In this document: one piece after another, positions 1-8,315 of the stretch
How the letters are laid out: every line of letters starts with the position of its first letter
Position numbering within the stretch: the first letter of the stretch is position 1
Assembly: GCF_022606355.1 (NCBI RefSeq)
Contig: NZ_JAHHZQ010000003.1
Coordinates: 744,001 to 808,000 of the forward strand
DNA: 64,000 nucleotides
Source: Leifsonia shinshuensis
GTDB taxonomy: Bacteria; Actinomycetota; Actinomycetes; Actinomycetales; Microbacteriaceae
Reading direction: 5' to 3'
Notes under the pieces: generated by a model
Database searches by the model: none
What the model was told of the DNA's origin: nothing
What the model saw: only the letters and a program-made list of their open reading frames with translations
Position numbers and translations under genes: made by a program

Positions 1-15
1 GAGGGGGCGGGCCAT
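1..15 (-). CDS. Start of an unidentified gene, cut by the window edge
   Basis: On the minus strand an ATG at 15 follows a purine-rich ribosome site (AGGAAAGGA, about 6 bases upstream) 24 bases after the stop of the MFS gene. Only the first five codons (M-A-R-P-L) are inside the window, so no function can be given. The position suggests the next gene of the MFS operon under the GntR regulator. The ATG could be chance, since the call rests only on the ribosome site and the spacing. Confidence 0.4.
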
Positions 16-39
16 GGTGTTTCCTTTCCTGGGGGCGCG

Positions 40-1440
40 TCAGGAGCGGCGCGGGACGATGAGGAGGCTCGCCAGCAGGGCGAGCACGGTGATGCAGACC
101 GAGATCCACAGGGCGACGGAGTACCCGCCCGCCGTGCCGGCCGCTGCGAACGGGGCGACGATCCCGATGCCGAGGCTGGCACCGATGCCGAAGGCGGCAC
201 CGTTGAGCCCGGGGAGGGCGGCGGGAGCCTCGGCCGGCGACTGCACGACGCCGAGCCCGTTGATCGTGGTCAGGACGAGTCCGTTGTACGTCACACCGAG
301 CAGGGCGATCATAGCGAACACCGTCCAGAGGTTCTGCGGCAGCAGGGCGATCACGACGAGCGCCAGGATGCACAGCACCATGCCGACGCGCAGCACGGGG
401 ATCCAGCCCCGGCGGCCGGCGAGCCAGCCCGACAGCGGTGCGGACACCACGCCGATCAGTGCGGGCGGGGCGAGGAACAGCAGCGCCCCCGTGGCCGCGT
501 CGAGTCCGAAGCCGTGCTTCGCGTCCTGGCTGAGCAGGACGACGGTGAAGTTGATGACGGCGAAGACGCCGGACAGCGTCAGGACCGTGGTCGCCAGCAC
601 CGGCCACACCTGCCGCGAGCGCAGGTGCTCGATGGCGATGAGCGGCGTCAGCCGGCGCTTCTCGATGAGCCAGAACGCGATCACGAACACGATGCTGCCC
701 GCGAGGTAGCCGAGGGTCACCGGCGCCAGCCAGCCGGCGGAGGAGCCGTTGGACACGAAGTAGGTGATGGTGATGAGGGCCAGTGAGAGCGCGGCGGCGC
801 CCCACCAGTCCATGCGCCCCGCCGACACCGCGCGCGCGGTCTTCGGCACCACCAGTTGCACGCAGAGCAGGGCGACCAGTCCGACGAGGAAGATCACGAC
901 GAAGATCGAGCGGTAGCCGAACGTGTCGGCGAGGAGGCCGCCGAGGTAGCCGTCGACACCGCCGACGCCCCCGTTGACCGCGGTGATGACGCCCAGCGTC
1001 GTCCCGAACACCTTGGCGGTCATCGACTCGCTGAGGATGACGTACGACAGCTGGAAGGCGGCGCTCGACGCGCCCTGCAGCACCCGGCCGACGAGCAGCC
1101 AGGTGAGGTTCGGCGCGAACAGGCAGACCAGCGTGCCGACCGACAGCAGCGCGAGGACGATGAGGAGGGCGCGCTTGCGGCCGATGAAGTCGCTCCAGCG
1201 CGAGAGCACGACTCCCCCGACCGCTCCGGCGAGGAAGAACAGCGAAGAGACCTGCGACACGGCTCCGACGTTCTCGCCGAGCGAGCGGGCGATGTCGGGC
1301 AGGGCCGGCGTGATCATGCTGGCGTTGAGCTGATACGAGAGCACGCCGAGGATGAGCGTCGCGACGAGGCCGACGGCGCGGCCTCCTCGCAGGGTCGGAG
1401 TGACGGCGGCGTTCGCGCTGTCGACGGCTGGGATGTTCAC
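40..1440 (-). CDS. MFS transporter (drug/sugar porter type)
   Basis: A 466-residue integral membrane protein of the major facilitator superfamily. About 12 to 14 hydrophobic segments are visible, with the loop 2-3 signature G-R-[KR]-R around residues 85-95 (SDFIGRKRALL), typical of MFS_1. I chose the GTG at 1440 (V-N-I-P) because AAGGAG sits 7 bases upstream; the open frame runs further to 1617 but that part is Arg/Ser-rich and overlaps the promoter of the divergent GntR gene. The substrate cannot be read from sequence. The 149-bp divergent spacing with a GntR/UTRA regulator makes control by that regulator likely. A further gene may follow at the window edge. Confidence 0.85.
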   Translation of the reverse strand: MNIPAVDSANAAVTPTLRGGRAVGLVATLILGVLSYQLNASMITPALPDIARSLGENVGAVSQVSSLFFLAGAVGGVVLSRWSDFIGRKRALLIVLALLSVGTLVCLFAPNLTWLLVGRVLQGASSAAFQLSYVILSESMTAKVFGTTLGVITAVNGGVGGVDGYLGGLLADTFGYRSIFVVIFLVGLVALLCVQLVVPKTARAVSAGRMDWWGAAALSLALITITYFVSNGSSAGWLAPVTLGYLAGSIVFVIAFWLIEKRRLTPLIAIEHLRSRQVWPVLATTVLTLSGVFAVINFTVVLLSQDAKHGFGLDAATGALLFLAPPALIGVVSAPLSGWLAGRRGWIPVLRVGMVLCILALVVIALLPQNLWTVFAMIALLGVTYNGLVLTTINGLGVVQSPAEAPAALPGLNGAAFGIGASLGIGIVAPFAAAGTAGGYSVALWISVCITVLALLASLLIVPRRS

Positions 1441-1503
1441 GGGGAGACTCCTTCGTCTTCGGGATCGGGTTCGTCGTTGGGATCGGGACGATCGCGGTCC
1501 GAT

Positions 1504-1524
1504 GTTATACCTCTTCGGTACGAC
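1504..1524. promoter_or_regulatory. Candidate GntR operator
   Basis: An imperfect inverted repeat GTTATACC-TCTTC-GGTACGAC (6 of 8 arm positions match) lies between the divergent MFS and GntR genes. Short GT/TATAC dyads are typical for HutC-type GntR proteins. Assignment to this regulator is inference from position. Confidence 0.4.
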
Positions 1525-1589
1525 ATGTGCACTCCATCGTTCCGTGGTTGAATTGGTCGACCCTCCGACGACCGACAAGGAGCCAGCCG

Positions 1590-2375
1590 ATGCCCTCCCC
1601 GGACGACTTCTTCGCACGGCCGATCACGACCGCCGTCGGCCAGCCGCTGCGCGTCGCGGTCTACTCGCGCATCGCCGAGGGCATCCGCGACGCGGTGTTC
1701 CCGCTGGGTTCAGCGCTGCCGCGCGAGACCGAGCTCGGCGCCGCGCTGGGCGTCAGCCGAACAGTGGTGCGCGAGGCGCTCATGCTGCTCGAGGAGGACG
1801 GCCTGATCGTCACGCGCCGCGGTGTCGGCCGCTTCGTGGCGGAGGACATCCCCCGCGTCGGCCTCGAGGAGCTGCGCCCGTTCGAGCAGGCGCTCGCCGA
1901 CCAGGACGGCACGGTCACGGTGCGGCCCATCGAGTTCGTCATGCAGTCGTCGACAGACTTCACCTCCGCGCACCTGGGCATCGACGCGGAGGCGAACACC
2001 TGGTTCCGCGAGAGCATCCTGGAGCGGGACGGCGAGCCCGTCGCGATCGTGCAAGAACACCTGGCCGCTGGACGCTACCTCTCCGACATCAGCCCGGCGC
2101 TCTCCGCGAGCCTGCAGGACGCTGCGACGGACCAGGCCACACTGCTCGCCGCCTTGACGGAGCGCTGCGGCCCGCTGTTCGGCGGCGGCGTCTGCCAGAT
2201 CACGGCCGGCGTCGTCGGAGCGACGCGCGGAAAGCTGCTCGACCTCGACCCGGGCGACCCCGTGCTCATCCTCACCCAGGTGGCCGCCGTCGACGGCAGG
2301 CCCGCCTACCTCGCCAAGTGCATCGTCTCGGGCCGCGTCGGACAGCTCTCGATCGTGCAGGCCTCGTCGCTCTGA
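1590..2375 (+). CDS. GntR-family transcriptional regulator with UTRA domain
   Basis: A 261-residue cytosolic regulator. Residues about 20-80 form the winged helix: the stretch LPRETELGAALGVSRTVVRE carries the GntR helix-turn-helix, followed by the wing GRRGVGRFV-type segment. Residues about 110-255 fit the UTRA effector domain of the HutC subfamily, which usually binds a sugar phosphate or a pathway intermediate. The ATG at 1590 has AAGGAG 7 bases upstream and was preferred over the upstream in-frame ATG at 1527, which lacks a site. It is divergent from the MFS porter, which it likely represses. It converges on the GMC oxidoreductase gene, with a strong terminator between. Confidence 0.9.
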   Translation: MPSPDDFFARPITTAVGQPLRVAVYSRIAEGIRDAVFPLGSALPRETELGAALGVSRTVVREALMLLEEDGLIVTRRGVGRFVAEDIPRVGLEELRPFEQALADQDGTVTVRPIEFVMQSSTDFTSAHLGIDAEANTWFRESILERDGEPVAIVQEHLAAGRYLSDISPALSASLQDAATDQATLLAALTERCGPLFGGGVCQITAGVVGATRGKLLDLDPGDPVLILTQVAAVDGRPAYLAKCIVSGRVGQLSIVQASSL

Positions 2376-2430
2376 CCCGTTGCGCTACGTCGTCCGCACC
2401 CGGCGATCGCGCGGCGTGCTCCCACAACGC

Positions 2431-2467
2431 GGAGGGCGGGGAAGCCGCGTCGGCTTCCCCGCCCTCC
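2431..2467. terminator. Bidirectional hairpin terminator
   Basis: A perfect 16-bp stem (GGAGGGCGGGGAAGCC paired with 2452-2467) with a GCGTC loop lies between the convergent GntR and GMC genes. There is no T-tract, as is common in GC-rich actinobacteria. Confidence 0.75.
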
Positions 2468-2481
2468 ACGCGCCCCGACCA

Positions 2482-4065
2482 TCACGCCACGGCCGGGACC
2501 TCCGCCAGCTGGCCGTCCCGCTCCCGCAGCTCCGCCAGCTCGCGCGCCAGCTGCGACGCCGCGCGCCAGGCGAGCGCCACCGTGGTGAGCGTCGGGTTCG
2601 CCGCCGTCGCGGTCGGGATGACCCCGTTGCCCCCGACGTAGAGGTTGTCGACGCCCCACACCCGCAGCAGAGGATCGCACACCGAGTCGCCGTCGTCGGC
2701 GGCCCCCATCCGCACCGTTCCCTGGTAGTGCAGGGACGAGCCGCCGGCGGCCAGCTCCGGTTGTTCCATGGGCGTGCCGATCCGGCCGGCACTGCGCAGC
2801 GAGTTCTGGCGCATCTGCTCGATCGTCGCCAGGTCCTTCTCGGTGCGCGAGTAGTGGATGGTCATCCTCGGCATGCCGTAGAAGTCCGTCTCCGTCTCGC
2901 TGAACTCCACCGCGTCGCCGAACTGGATGTCCTTCGCCGCGTACCAGGCGAGCACGCCGAGGCGGGCCGTCGCCGCCTCGTCCATCCCCGGCAGCTTGTA
3001 CGCGGAACCGGCCAGCGAGATCACGCCGCCCTGCATGGGGCGCGCGTCGGAGAACGGAACGATGACCGACCCGATCGATCCGGCGTCGACGGTGTACGCG
3101 GCCGGGTCGAACTCGTCGCTCAGCGTGAGCATCGTGGCCATCTGGTAGTGCTCGTTGAGGTGGTGCCCGAGCGCGCGCGGCCGCACGCCGGACGCGAACA
3201 ACACCTGCGGCGTGCGCAATCCGTCGGCGCACACGACCACGAAGCGGGCGCGGACACTGCGGCGCTCGCCGGTACGGCGGTCCTCCAGCTCGGCGCCGAC
3301 GGCCACGCCGCCCTCGACCAGCACGCGGCGCACCAGCGTCTCGGAGCGGAGCTCGAAACCGGGGACCGTGGCCTCCAGGTCGCCCAGGATCACACCGGTG
3401 CCCGAGAAGCGCAGGCGCGCACCGTCCCAGTGCGTCGCCGTCGGCATGTACGACGTCGGCGTGAGGCCGGGGCCGTCGAACTCGCCGGCGATCGCGTCGC
3501 GCAGCGCCCGGAGCAGTCCGCTGCCCCCGTTCGGCGGGGTGTGCACGCCGAGAAGGCCTTCCGCGTGGCTGAGGGCCGCATCCAGCTCCTCGGCGGGGAG
3601 GAAGGGGATGCGCTCGGACTGGTGCGGGCGCGGGCATGAGGTGCCCCAGTGGATGCCCATCCCGCCGACCCCGCTCGACATGCTGGCGGCGGGCAGGCCG
3701 ACGTCGCCGTCGGTCAGCGTGGGGCGCGGGTCGACGAAGAACAGGCCGGGCAGGATGGTCTGCCGGAACTCCAGGCTCGGGTCGATCCCGGGGGCGATGT
3801 CGGACAGCGCCGCCGCCCGCTCGATGCCCGCGTCCGGCCCCTGGGTGAGCAGCTGGACGGCGAGTCGATCCTCCTCCGTCATGTTCTGGGTGTGGTCGCC
3901 GCGCGTGCCCGGCACGGCCGGCCCGACCTCGACCATGAGGATGCGCGCGTCGGGGAGCGCGTCGCCGATCGTGCGCGCGTACGTGGAGCCGGCCGGGCCG
4001 GAGCCGACGATCAGGACGTCGACGGTCTCCGTCGCCTCGGCGGCCGTGGCCTCGGCGGCGCTCAT
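2482..4065 (-). CDS. GMC-family FAD oxidoreductase (pyranose oxidase / glycoside-3-oxidase-like)
   Basis: A 527-residue flavoprotein. The N-terminal Rossmann motif GSGPAG is at residues 21-26. A GGMGIHW segment near residue 140 matches the flavin-proximal loop of pyranose-oxidase-type enzymes. The C-terminal catalytic pair is H446 (SSLHYQGT) and N490 (AANPTLTT), as in GMC oxidases. No signal peptide, so it acts in the cytosol. The closest characterised group I can name is the bacterial pyranose-2-oxidase/glycoside-3-oxidase (CarA-type) branch, which oxidises C2 or C3 of sugars or glycosides; cholesterol-type oxidases are less likely. Its ATG overlaps the TIM-barrel stop (ATGA), so the two are translationally coupled. 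The longer open frame upstream is a shadow of that gene. Confidence 0.85.
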   Translation of the reverse strand: MSAAEATAAEATETVDVLIVGSGPAGSTYARTIGDALPDARILMVEVGPAVPGTRGDHTQNMTEEDRLAVQLLTQGPDAGIERAAALSDIAPGIDPSLEFRQTILPGLFFVDPRPTLTDGDVGLPAASMSSGVGGMGIHWGTSCPRPHQSERIPFLPAEELDAALSHAEGLLGVHTPPNGGSGLLRALRDAIAGEFDGPGLTPTSYMPTATHWDGARLRFSGTGVILGDLEATVPGFELRSETLVRRVLVEGGVAVGAELEDRRTGERRSVRARFVVVCADGLRTPQVLFASGVRPRALGHHLNEHYQMATMLTLSDEFDPAAYTVDAGSIGSVIVPFSDARPMQGGVISLAGSAYKLPGMDEAATARLGVLAWYAAKDIQFGDAVEFSETETDFYGMPRMTIHYSRTEKDLATIEQMRQNSLRSAGRIGTPMEQPELAAGGSSLHYQGTVRMGAADDGDSVCDPLLRVWGVDNLYVGGNGVIPTATAANPTLTTVALAWRAASQLARELAELRERDGQLAEVPAVA

Positions 4066-5009
4066 CGGGCGACCTCCTCGACAGCGGCGGCCGCCACCTC
4101 GAGCACGCGGGCGCTCTTGGCCCACGGGTCTCCGCCGGAGCCCTCGTACTCGACGGTCAGCGGGCCGTCGTAGCCCACGGCCGTGAGGAGGCCGAGCGCA
4201 CGCGCCAGGTCCACCGGCCCGACCGCTCCGTCCGCGTCCACGGTGTGGGCCTTCACGTGCACCAGCTCCGCGCGCGGAGCGAGCGCCTCGATACCGGCGT
4301 AGAGCGAGGTCAGGTCGACGGAGGCGAAGAGCTGCTCGGGGTCGACCGGCTCGCCGTCCTGGCCTCCGAAGAGCAGCGCCATGGTCGGCAGCAGCAGTGC
4401 GTCGAAGTTCCCGAGGTCCAGCAGGAGTCCGAGGTGGTCGTGACCGACGGCGTCGAGCAACCGCGTCATCCACACCGGGTCGCTGCTCGGGCCGCCGTGG
4501 TTCTCGACCAGCAGCCGCGCACCGCGTTCGCTCGCGTACGCACCGAGGTCGCGCAGGGCCTCCACGAGGTAGTCGGGGAGGTCGTCGCGGTGGTGCTGGG
4601 CCATCGGCGAACCCGGGTTCACCCGCACGAAGCGCGAGCCCATGGCCGCGAACCGGTCGATCCAGCGCTGGAGCTCGGCGATGTCCGCGCCGCGCTTGGC
4701 GGGGTCGGGCTCGAGGAGGTCGCCCGCGTCGATCGCGACGTTGAGCAGCGTGACGCCGGTGTCGCGCAGGGCCGCGGCGAAGCGGTCCAGCTCGGGATCG
4801 TCCAGGCCCGCGAACTGGAAAGCGACGGTCTCGATCGCGTCGACGCCGAACGCGCTCTTCGCACGGGCGGGGAACTCCGACAGGTCGAGATCCTTGGTGA
4901 ACGGGAACGAGATGTGCACGTCACGGCCGGACGACGGGTCGACGAAGGTGAAGTCGACGGGTCCGAGCTGCTCGCGCACGCTGTAGCTGGAGACGGACAG
5001 GGTGTTCAT
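4062..5009 (-). CDS. Sugar phosphate isomerase/epimerase-family TIM barrel
   Basis: A 315-residue protein of the AP-endonuclease-2/xylose-isomerase-like TIM barrel family. Likely metal ligands stand in the usual order: E169 (VENHGG), D198 (LLLDLGN), H255 (HVKAH) and E287 or E289 (VEYEG). The family covers epimerases, isomerases and the large subunit of C-glycoside deglycosidases (CarC/DgpC type). Next to a glycoside-oxidase-like GMC protein, a role on a 3-keto sugar (epimerisation or elimination of the aglycone) is the best inference. The small partner subunit found in deglycosidases (DUF6379) is not encoded nearby. The ATG has GAGGAG 9 bases upstream, and the stop overlaps the next start. 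Confidence 0.85.
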   Translation of the reverse strand: MNTLSVSSYSVREQLGPVDFTFVDPSSGRDVHISFPFTKDLDLSEFPARAKSAFGVDAIETVAFQFAGLDDPELDRFAAALRDTGVTLLNVAIDAGDLLEPDPAKRGADIAELQRWIDRFAAMGSRFVRVNPGSPMAQHHRDDLPDYLVEALRDLGAYASERGARLLVENHGGPSSDPVWMTRLLDAVGHDHLGLLLDLGNFDALLLPTMALLFGGQDGEPVDPEQLFASVDLTSLYAGIEALAPRAELVHVKAHTVDADGAVGPVDLARALGLLTAVGYDGPLTVEYEGSGGDPWAKSARVLEVAAAAVEEVAR

Positions 5010-5040
5010 TCGATGGTGCTCCTCGGCGGTGCTGGTGAGT

Positions 5041-5087
5041 GGATGGTGCTGGTGGATGGACGGGGTCGGTGGATGGACGGGGTCGGT
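5041..5087. repeat. Tandem GGATGG-type repeat, 17-bp unit
   Basis: Two exact copies of GGATGGACGGGGTCGGT (5054-5070, 5071-5087) follow a partial copy (5041-5053) in the gap between the MFS and TIM-barrel genes. No coding role is seen. Confidence 0.8.
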
Positions 5088-5106
5088 AAATGGTCTGGCC
5101 GGCCGG

Positions 5107-6441
5107 TCAGACGGCGGTGGGTTCCACGGCGGCCGGTGCGCGCACCTTGCCGCGCGTGATGACGGCCCAGCGCGGGTCCCCCTCGCGGCCGAGCTCCGGC
5201 AGGCGCAGGACGAACGCGGCGCCGACGACGCCCAGCACGGCGAGCACGAGATAGAGCGCGGTGTAGCCGCCCAGGCCGAGCAGGAAGGGCGCGATGAACG
5301 GCACGAACGACTGCGGCAGCGTGTTGGCCATGTTGATGATCGCGAAGTCCTTGCCCGCGTTCTCGCTGCTCGGCAGCACGCGGACGCACATCGCGCTGTC
5401 GATCGAGAAGAAGAGTCCGGTGCCGACGCCGATCGCGGCCGTGGCGAGGAAGACGAAACCGATGCTCGGCGCGAACGCCATGCCCGCCAGCCCGGCCGCC
5501 GCGAGCAGTCCGGCGGCGACCACGAACGGCTTCTGGCGGCGCAGCCGGTCTGAGACCAGGCCGGCGATCACGCTCGTGACCGCGAGGAGCGCGACCGAGA
5601 GCAGCGACAGCCCGAGCACGATGCCGGCGACATCGGCCTCCGCGACCCCGAAGCGCTGGATGAGGAAGAACGCGTTGTAGGTGCCGCTCGCGTAGGCGCA
5701 GGTGATGAGGAAGCGGACGGCCCACGCCCAGCCGAACGCCGGGTGCCGCCAGGGGTTCAGCCAGAACGACTTCGCCAGCTCGGCGACGTTGAGCCCGGAC
5801 TGTCCCGGCTCCCGCGTGTGCTGCGGATCGCGCAGCAGCAGCACCGCGACGATCGCGAGGACGAGCGAGATCACCGCGACCGCGGCCCACTGCGCCACCG
5901 GCGCCGCGATGGCACTGACGGCCGTGAGCCCGATCAGGGGGCCGGCCGCCGCGGCGAAGCCGACGAAACCGGAGACGGTCCCTCGGCGTAGCGGCGGCAC
6001 CTGGTCGGCGAGGAGCGCGCTGGTGGCGGCCTGCTGGAAGTTGAACAGCGTCTGCGTCAGGCACCAGACGAGGGCGACCTGCCACACCTCCGTCGTGAAC
6101 GCGAGCGCGAAGACGGCGAGGGAGCCGGACACGCCGCCGGTGAGGATCCACGTGCGCCGTCGGCCGAATCGGGCGGCGGTGCGGTCGCTGATGCGGCCGG
6201 CGAGCGGGTTGGCGACGAGGGCGAACAATGCGCCGAATCCCGTGACGATGCCGAACGCGGCGGCGGCGCCCGGCCCGGCGATCCTCGTCAGGTGCAGTGT
6301 GAGCAGCAGCTGCAGGGGCGTGAGCAGGGCGATGAGAGCGCCCATGTTCGAGGTGAGGATCACCCCGACGAGGCGCGGCAGCGGCGTTGCCGCGGGGCCG
6401 GGGGTTTCGAAGGCGACGTCGATGTCGTCCGATCGGGACAT
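5107..6441 (-). CDS. MFS transporter, GPH-like sugar porter
   Basis: A 444-residue, about 12-helix membrane protein. The loop SDRTAARFGRRRTW (near residues 75-90) is the hallmark of the actinobacterial MFS branch related to glycoside-pentoside-hexuronide symporters. It is similar in layout and motif to the porter at 30304-31590. The ATG at 6441 has GAGGAG 6 bases upstream; the open frame continues to 6612 but crosses the promoter. It is the first gene of the operon porter, TIM barrel, GMC oxidoreductase, so it probably imports the glycoside they process. Expression is likely repressed by the divergent TetR protein, whose candidate operator overlaps its -35 element. Confidence 0.85.
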   Translation of the reverse strand: MSRSDDIDVAFETPGPAATPLPRLVGVILTSNMGALIALLTPLQLLLTLHLTRIAGPGAAAAFGIVTGFGALFALVANPLAGRISDRTAARFGRRRTWILTGGVSGSLAVFALAFTTEVWQVALVWCLTQTLFNFQQAATSALLADQVPPLRRGTVSGFVGFAAAAGPLIGLTAVSAIAAPVAQWAAVAVISLVLAIVAVLLLRDPQHTREPGQSGLNVAELAKSFWLNPWRHPAFGWAWAVRFLITCAYASGTYNAFFLIQRFGVAEADVAGIVLGLSLLSVALLAVTSVIAGLVSDRLRRQKPFVVAAGLLAAAGLAGMAFAPSIGFVFLATAAIGVGTGLFFSIDSAMCVRVLPSSENAGKDFAIINMANTLPQSFVPFIAPFLLGLGGYTALYLVLAVLGVVGAAFVLRLPELGREGDPRWAVITRGKVRAPAAVEPTAV

Positions 6442-6534
6442 TCCACACTCCTCTGTGTGTTCGGGCTCCGGGGTCTTCGGGTTCCGGGGTTCGGATTCCG
6501 ATGTGATCGTGACTCCAAAATCGGAGTGGCTCTC

Positions 6535-6563
6535 ATTCTGTAGTCGCACTCGATTCGTGTCAA
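6535..6563 (-). promoter_or_regulatory. Promoter of the MFS/TIM/GMC operon
   Basis: On the minus strand a perfect -35 TTGACA (6563-6558) and a -10 CAGAAT (6540-6535) are separated by 17 bases, about 95 bases upstream of the MFS start. Confidence 0.6.
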
Positions 6564-6574
6564 CTACGAAATCG
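6551..6574. promoter_or_regulatory. Candidate TetR operator in divergent promoter
   Basis: A dyad CGATTCGT / ACGAAATCG (revcomp CGATTTCGT, one extra T) is centred between the MFS -35 and the TetR -10 (TATCCT, 6580-6585). Binding there would block both genes. Confidence 0.5.
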
Positions 6575-6592
6575 GGGGGTATCCTGTCTCGT

Positions 6593-7201
6593 ATGGGATT
6601 GAGGGAGACCAAGGCAGCCCGGACCCGGGATCAGATCCTCGACGTCGCCGCCGAGCTCTTCCTCGCCCAGGGCTACGACGAGACGACGATGGAGCAGATC
6701 GCCGAGCGCGCCGAGATCGCGCCGTCGACGCTCTACCGCTACTTCCCCAGCAAAGACCTGCTCATCCTGGGCCGGCTCACGGAGTCCCTGCAGCTCGGCA
6801 CCGTGCTGCGCGCCCGCCCGGACGACGAGCCCATCCCGCAGGTGCTCGCGGCGACGCTCCAGGGCGCCCTGGACTCCTTCCACGACGAGCCGCGCTTCTC
6901 GGACCTCCGCCACATCATCGACATCTCCCCCGTGCCCCGGGCACGGCTCTGGGACGTCTTCATGCAGTCGCGGGCCGAACTGGAGGCCGAGCTCGGCCGC
7001 CGGATGGGCCTGCCTGCGGACGACCTGCACGTGCAGCTGACGGCGCGTACCACCATCACGATCTTCGAGATCGTCGCGGAACGCTGGTGGGCCGGCGACC
7101 ACTCGACGCCGCGGGCCGCCGTGCTGGACGAGGTGCTCACCGCCGTCGACGCGGCAGGGATCGTGCTTCCCGCTGCGGAACGGCGACTGGCGCGGGCGTA
7201 G
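6593..7201 (+). CDS. TetR-family transcriptional regulator
   Basis: A 202-residue regulator. Residues 10-56 form the TetR helix-turn-helix (RDQILDVAAELFLAQGYDET, then IAPSTLYRYFPSKDLL). The C-terminal ligand domain is not specific. The ATG at 6593 has no ribosome site, but a -10 hexamer TATCCT ends 7 bases before it, so the mRNA is probably leaderless. It is divergent from the MFS/TIM/GMC operon and is the likely repressor of that operon and of itself. Confidence 0.9.
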   Translation: MGLRETKAARTRDQILDVAAELFLAQGYDETTMEQIAERAEIAPSTLYRYFPSKDLLILGRLTESLQLGTVLRARPDDEPIPQVLAATLQGALDSFHDEPRFSDLRHIIDISPVPRARLWDVFMQSRAELEAELGRRMGLPADDLHVQLTARTTITIFEIVAERWWAGDHSTPRAAVLDEVLTAVDAAGIVLPAAERRLARA

Positions 7202-7275
7202 CGGCGCGACCCGCTACTCGGCGCCGCGATACCGGACGAGGTGGTCGCTGTACCCGCCGCCCTCCACGTCGACCA

Positions 7276-8223
7276 TCAGCGTCTCAGCCCCGCCGCCGCC
7301 CGTTCGAGTCGCGGCGTCGGGACGCCCCGGCGCCGCGCCTCCGCCAGCATGTCCTCCACGACGCGGCGCGGCTCCTCGGCTCGCGGGTCGGTGTGGGCCG
7401 CCAGGCTCACGTTGGCGAGCGGAACCCGCGCGGTCACCAGCGACAGCACCTGCGCGGTGAGCCCGGCCGGCGCGCGGAACAGGGCCGTGCTGCCCCGGTG
7501 GCGCCGGAGGTCCACGCCGCGCGCCTCCAGCACGGGCAGCAGCTCCCGGCTCGTCAGCATGGCCTCGCGGAAGCTCGCGGGGCGCCCGAGCAGGTCGGAG
7601 AGCGAGCCGAGCTGAACGCCCTGGGAGTGCACGCCCGCGTCAGCGACGAAGTGGATCAGCAGCCACCCCCGCAGGTCGGGCTGCTCGGAGACCGTCAGCC
7701 CGGCATCGGAGAACAACTGCCGAACGAGCCTCTCCCGGCTCGTCGGCTCGCCGCCGAGCGTGCCGAACAGCACCCTGCGCATCAGCGCCACGTGCAGGAT
7801 CCCGTCGCCGTCGAAGCCGCCGCCGGCCTGCGGGAACCCCCACGCGAGCCGCTCCAGCGGCAGCGGCGCGACGGCGTCGGCCGGTTCGTCCCACACGTTG
7901 CCGAAGACCAGCACCGTCGCCGCACCGAGGCGCGGCGCGAGGAACTCCGCCGCCGCGGTCAGCCGGTGATGGCCGACGCTGACCACGATCACGTCGAAGT
8001 CGTGATCCGCGTCGAGGTGCTCGATGAGACCCGTCGACCACGTCTGCCTGAGCCGCCGGCCCCACGGGCGCCGGCGCGCGTCGAGGAGATCGAGCTCCAC
8101 CCGGTCGCCGTACTCGGCCGCCCTGCCGGGTCGCACCAGGAACCGCACCTCGTGGCCTGCCTGCTCGAGCGCCCAGCCGTAGACCGTGGCGATGACGCCG
8201 CGACCGAACATCAAGACCCGCAC
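7276..8223 (-). CDS. Ketopantoate reductase-like (ApbA/PanE) oxidoreductase
   Basis: A 315-residue protein. The dinucleotide motif GRGVIA at residues 7-12 and the overall layout (N-terminal Rossmann about 1-150, helical C-terminal domain) fit the ApbA/PanE family. Such stand-alone relatives often do not serve pantothenate synthesis; the TetR-controlled setting argues for another, unknown substrate. GTG 8223 has GAGG 6 bases upstream; the in-frame GTG at 8235 is possible. It is divergent from a TetR gene, with two perfect palindromes between, and converges with the previous TetR gene. Confidence 0.75.
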   Translation of the reverse strand: MRVLMFGRGVIATVYGWALEQAGHEVRFLVRPGRAAEYGDRVELDLLDARRRPWGRRLRQTWSTGLIEHLDADHDFDVIVVSVGHHRLTAAAEFLAPRLGAATVLVFGNVWDEPADAVAPLPLERLAWGFPQAGGGFDGDGILHVALMRRVLFGTLGGEPTSRERLVRQLFSDAGLTVSEQPDLRGWLLIHFVADAGVHSQGVQLGSLSDLLGRPASFREAMLTSRELLPVLEARGVDLRRHRGSTALFRAPAGLTAQVLSLVTARVPLANVSLAAHTDPRAEEPRRVVEDMLAEARRRGVPTPRLERAAAGLRR

Positions 8224-8254
8224 GCCGCACCTCACGTCGCCTATACTCCGAAAT

Positions 8255-8293
8255 GGAGATCATCTCCACCTAGACCATATGGAGATCATCTCC
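8255..8293. promoter_or_regulatory. Two perfect 13-bp palindromes, TetR operator pair
   Basis: GGAGATCATCTCC occurs at 8255-8267 and again at 8281-8293, centre to centre 26 bp, in the 92-bp gap between the reductase and the TetR gene. The first extends to a 15-bp perfect palindrome. A half-site pair CTCC/GGAG (8246-8258) adjoins. Confidence 0.8.
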
Positions 8294-8315
8294 GTTTGTC
8301 AACGAAGGGATCGCT

